8,383 nt of DNA from Candidatus Sediminicultor tertius (GTDB lineage Bacteria > Atribacterota > Phoenicimicrobiia > Phoenicimicrobiales > Phoenicimicrobiaceae): positions 1-8,383 of the forward strand of contig DPXH01000156.1 in the NCBI GenBank assembly GCA_003527405.1, read 5' to 3'. Shown in pieces: positions 6,922-8,383 of the stretch. A program made the translations under genes and the position numbers. The first letter of the stretch is position 1, and each line of letters starts with the position of its first letter. The notes under the pieces were generated by a model that was not told the origin of the DNA, did no database searches, and was given only the letters and a program-made list of their open reading frames with translations.

Positions 6922-8163
6922 TTATCTCCTCTTTAATTTAATAAAGATTCCTATTAAAATAGCTAAAATTATTATTATAATTCCAATACCTATCCAGCCC
7001 CATTTAGTAGAAGTTTTTACCGTAGTTCGTATTTCTACCTTTTTTTGGTCTTGAGTTCCCGTAGTTGTCAAGCTAATCATATAATCACCTGGCAAAGTTC
7101 GTTGAGGGGTTTTTACAATTACCTCTACTTTTTCAGGCTTTTGAGTTTCTGCTATCGGAGGTAAAGAAGATATTTTTTCTGGTTTAAAAATTACTTCCCA
7201 ATCTTCTGGTTTTGCAGAAAAGAAACTTATATTCTCAATAGCTGCTGAACCTTCATTCCAAAGATAGACAGTAAATGTTTTTTCTTCACCTGCGATTGTA
7301 TTTATATTTAGTAATCCTGTTTCAGTTCTTAAATTAAGTTTATAGGTACCAGTAACGATTGCTTTAAGGTCGATAGATGCTCTATTTTCTCCAGATTCCA
7401 CTATAAAAGTTATGGGGTATTCACCTTTTTCTATAAATATAGGGGGAACAACCGTAAGAGATAAATTTTCTGTTCCACCCTTATCTATTTTTATGGAAGA
7501 TATTCGATCGTCTTTCCATTGAGGAGTGCAATAAGCATTCCATCCCCTTGGTAGTTGAATGCCTAAATCACACATAAGGGTTTCTTCGGTTTTATTTTTT
7601 ACCTCTAAACTAAATTTAAATTCTTTGCCAGCAGGGTTTTCTATAGTAGGATATTTAGTGGTCATTTCTATATTCCCTGGCTCTTTTTTCTTAGTCTCCT
7701 CTTTTTTCTCAGTAATCCCTATGATAATATCCAGTGTCTTTTCAATCTGTTGGTCTTTGGTTATACCTTTTAAAGTGAATTTGTAATTTCCACTTACAGC
7801 TTCTTCGGGTACTTTAATATGAAATTTTAACGTTTTGGAATTATCAGGTTCTTCGGTAAGTAATTCTACTTTGCGAACCTCAAAACCTTTCCAAGCACTT
7901 GTTTTTAAAAGGGTTTCCCAGTTTTTAGCCTGTTCATCAGGAATAACCGAAAGGAGTACTTCCTCCATCTTATTGCCAGTATTAATGATTTTTATATCTA
8001 AATCTAATGATTCTCCCTCTTCAATAATTATATTAGTATATTCACTGTAGAGAATGAAATTTCTGTTAGGTTCGGTGTTTTGGGCCCAAATGCTATTCAC
8101 TAAGATCGCAAATATTAAAATTGTAAATCCAAAAAGAAAAATAGTTTTAGTTTTATTATTCAT
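6922..8163 (-). CDS. Secreted, membrane-anchored protein with three NEW3-like/Ig-like domains
   Basis: The function is not known. The 413 residues begin with a signal peptide (basic MNNKTKT, a hydrophobic run at 8-23, likely cut near SIWA-Q at 27/28). They end with a transmembrane helix (about 389-408) and a basic KLKRR tail, giving a type I topology with the bulk outside the membrane. Between these lie three tandem beta-rich units of about 110 residues (38-150, 165-272, 273-384). Each opens with a Gly-containing strand pair (EEGESLDLDIKIINTG; PAGKEFKFSLEVKN; IAGEEKTFTVYLWNEG), has a Trp near the middle (W82, W208, W322), and ends with the same pattern Pro...Gly-x-Tyr (P119-Y127, P240-Y249, P353-Y361). 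This matches the NEW3/COG1470-like class often found beside ABC-2 genes. A Lys/Glu-rich linker (151-161) separates units 1 and 2. Only unit 2 has cysteines (C198, C212). GGAGGT, 6 nt before the ATG, supports the start. Confidence 0.85.
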   Translation of the reverse strand: MNNKTKTIFLFGFTILIFAILVNSIWAQNTEPNRNFILYSEYTNIIIEEGESLDLDIKIINTGNKMEEVLLSVIPDEQAKNWETLLKTSAWKGFEVRKVELLTEEPDNSKTLKFHIKVPEEAVSGNYKFTLKGITKDQQIEKTLDIIIGITEKKEETKKKEPGNIEMTTKYPTIENPAGKEFKFSLEVKNKTEETLMCDLGIQLPRGWNAYCTPQWKDDRISSIKIDKGGTENLSLTVVPPIFIEKGEYPITFIVESGENRASIDLKAIVTGTYKLNLRTETGLLNINTIAGEEKTFTVYLWNEGSAAIENISFFSAKPEDWEVIFKPEKISSLPPIAETQKPEKVEVIVKTPQRTLPGDYMISLTTTGTQDQKKVEIRTTVKTSTKWGWIGIGIIIIILAILIGIFIKLKRR

Positions 8164-8169
8164 ATTTTT

Positions 8170-8175
8170 ACCTCC
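8170..8175 (-). promoter_or_regulatory. Strong ribosome binding site of the NEW3 gene
   Basis: On the minus strand GGAGGT stands 6 nt before the ATG at 8163. It is the best Shine-Dalgarno match in the window and fixes the start that gives a complete signal peptide. Confidence 0.85.
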
Positions 8176-8199
8176 CGGGTCTTTTTTAGAAATTTGTTA

Positions 8200-8223
8200 A
8201 AACCTTTGTTTTATATAAGGTTT
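8200..8223 (-). repeat. Inverted repeat in the leader of the NEW3-ABC operon
   Basis: AAACCTT at 8200-8206 and AAGGTTT at 8217-8223 form a perfect 7-bp inverted repeat around a 10-nt loop. It lies inside the predicted transcript leader (about 70 nt), between the promoter and the ribosome binding site. In RNA it would be a weak hairpin with only two G-C pairs; as DNA it could be a regulator site. No function is shown. Confidence 0.4.
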
Positions 8224-8241
8224 ATATGTCTCTACCCTTAG

Positions 8242-8264
8242 AATTTTAATAAAAAATTAAAATT
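8242..8264. promoter_or_regulatory. Candidate operator: 9-bp perfect inverted repeat in the promoter spacer
   Basis: AATTTTAAT (8242-8250) and ATTAAAATT (8256-8264) are exact inverted copies separated by AAAAA. The left arm covers the -10 box (8243-8248) and the right arm ends directly against the -35 box (8265-8270), so a bound dimer would block RNA polymerase. The site is pure A/T in a very A/T-rich region, so chance is a serious alternative. Confidence 0.4.
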
Positions 8265-8270
8265 TGTCAA
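8243..8270 (-). promoter_or_regulatory. Sigma70/sigmaA-type promoter of the NEW3-ABC operon
   Basis: On the minus strand a perfect -35 box TTGACA (8270-8265) is followed after 16 bp by TAAAAT (8248-8243), one mismatch from TATAAT. Transcription would start near 8236 and give a leader of about 70 nt before the NEW3 gene. It is the only good promoter-like pair I found upstream of the operon, and it drives all three genes if no internal promoter exists. Confidence 0.72.
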
Positions 8271-8292
8271 GATTTTTATAAAAAATTTTTTC
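8271..8292 (-). promoter_or_regulatory. UP-element-like sequence upstream of the -35 box
   Basis: The 22 minus-strand bases just before TTGACA consist of an A6 run, a T6 run, ATA and an A-rich end (GAAAAAATTTTTT then ATAAAAATC). Aligned by hand, they match every defined position of the full E. coli UP-element consensus (AAAWWTWTTTT, three free bases, AAA), shifted 1-2 nt toward the -35 box. Such sequences bind the C-terminal domains of the RNA polymerase alpha subunits and raise promoter strength. The A/T-rich background weakens the statistical weight. Confidence 0.5.
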
Positions 8293-8383
8293 AAAAAAAA
8301 GAATTTTTTAAAATTATGTGGTATTATATAAATAGAAAAGTTTCAATATAAAGACTAAAGGTATGTATAGTGAAACATTATGA

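Noticed and set aside
1..8383. CRISPR arrays, tRNA or rRNA genes, insertion sequences, phage or toxin-antitoxin genes
   Set aside because: No repeat-spacer pattern, tRNA-like cloverleaf, transposase motif or terminal inverted repeats were seen; nearly all of the sequence is accounted for by the nine genes.

Overview
The window looks like bacterial chromosome from a low-GC, probably anaerobic lineage. Spaced Shine-Dalgarno sites precede most genes, and a sigma70/sigmaA-type promoter (TTGACA, 16 bp, TAAAAT) serves the right-hand operon; both argue for Bacteria rather than Archaea. Nothing here fixes the phylum. Strongly AT-rich Clostridia-like or candidate-phylum anaerobes (Atribacterota, for example) would fit, but that is inference.

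Left part (1-5070, + strand): the distal part of a V/A-type ATPase operon in the order K (5'-truncated by the window), F, E, A, B, D. The genes are packed tightly, with gaps of 12, 15 and 6 nt and overlaps of 4 and 11 nt, so they are probably one transcript with translational coupling. A and B form the catalytic/regulatory hexamer, D and F the central rotor shaft, E the peripheral stalk, and K the membrane rotor ring. Subunits C and I are not in the window; they probably lie upstream. The visible part of K reads as a duplicated, four-helix c subunit in which only the second hairpin keeps the ion-binding glutamate, a layout usually linked to ATP-driven ion pumping.

Junction (5071-5125): a 55-bp convergent intergenic stretch with no convincing strong terminator, only an AT-rich inverted repeat.

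Right part (8163 down to 5126, - strand): a three-gene operon. The first gene encodes a secreted, C-terminally membrane-anchored protein with three tandem NEW3-like/Ig-like beta domains. It is followed with zero spacing by an ABC ATPase, and 5 nt later by an ABC-2 type six-helix permease. Together they look like an ABC export or membrane-remodelling system with a dedicated extracytoplasmic partner; the substrate is unknown.

Right end (8164-8383): 220 bp of very AT-rich DNA that appears to be the control region of the right-hand operon. It holds a near-consensus promoter, a full match to the UP-element consensus just upstream of the -35 box, a perfect 9-bp inverted repeat filling the promoter spacer and covering the -10 box, and a second 7-bp inverted repeat in the leader. 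A rightward gene may begin in the last 14 bases, but too little is visible to call it.
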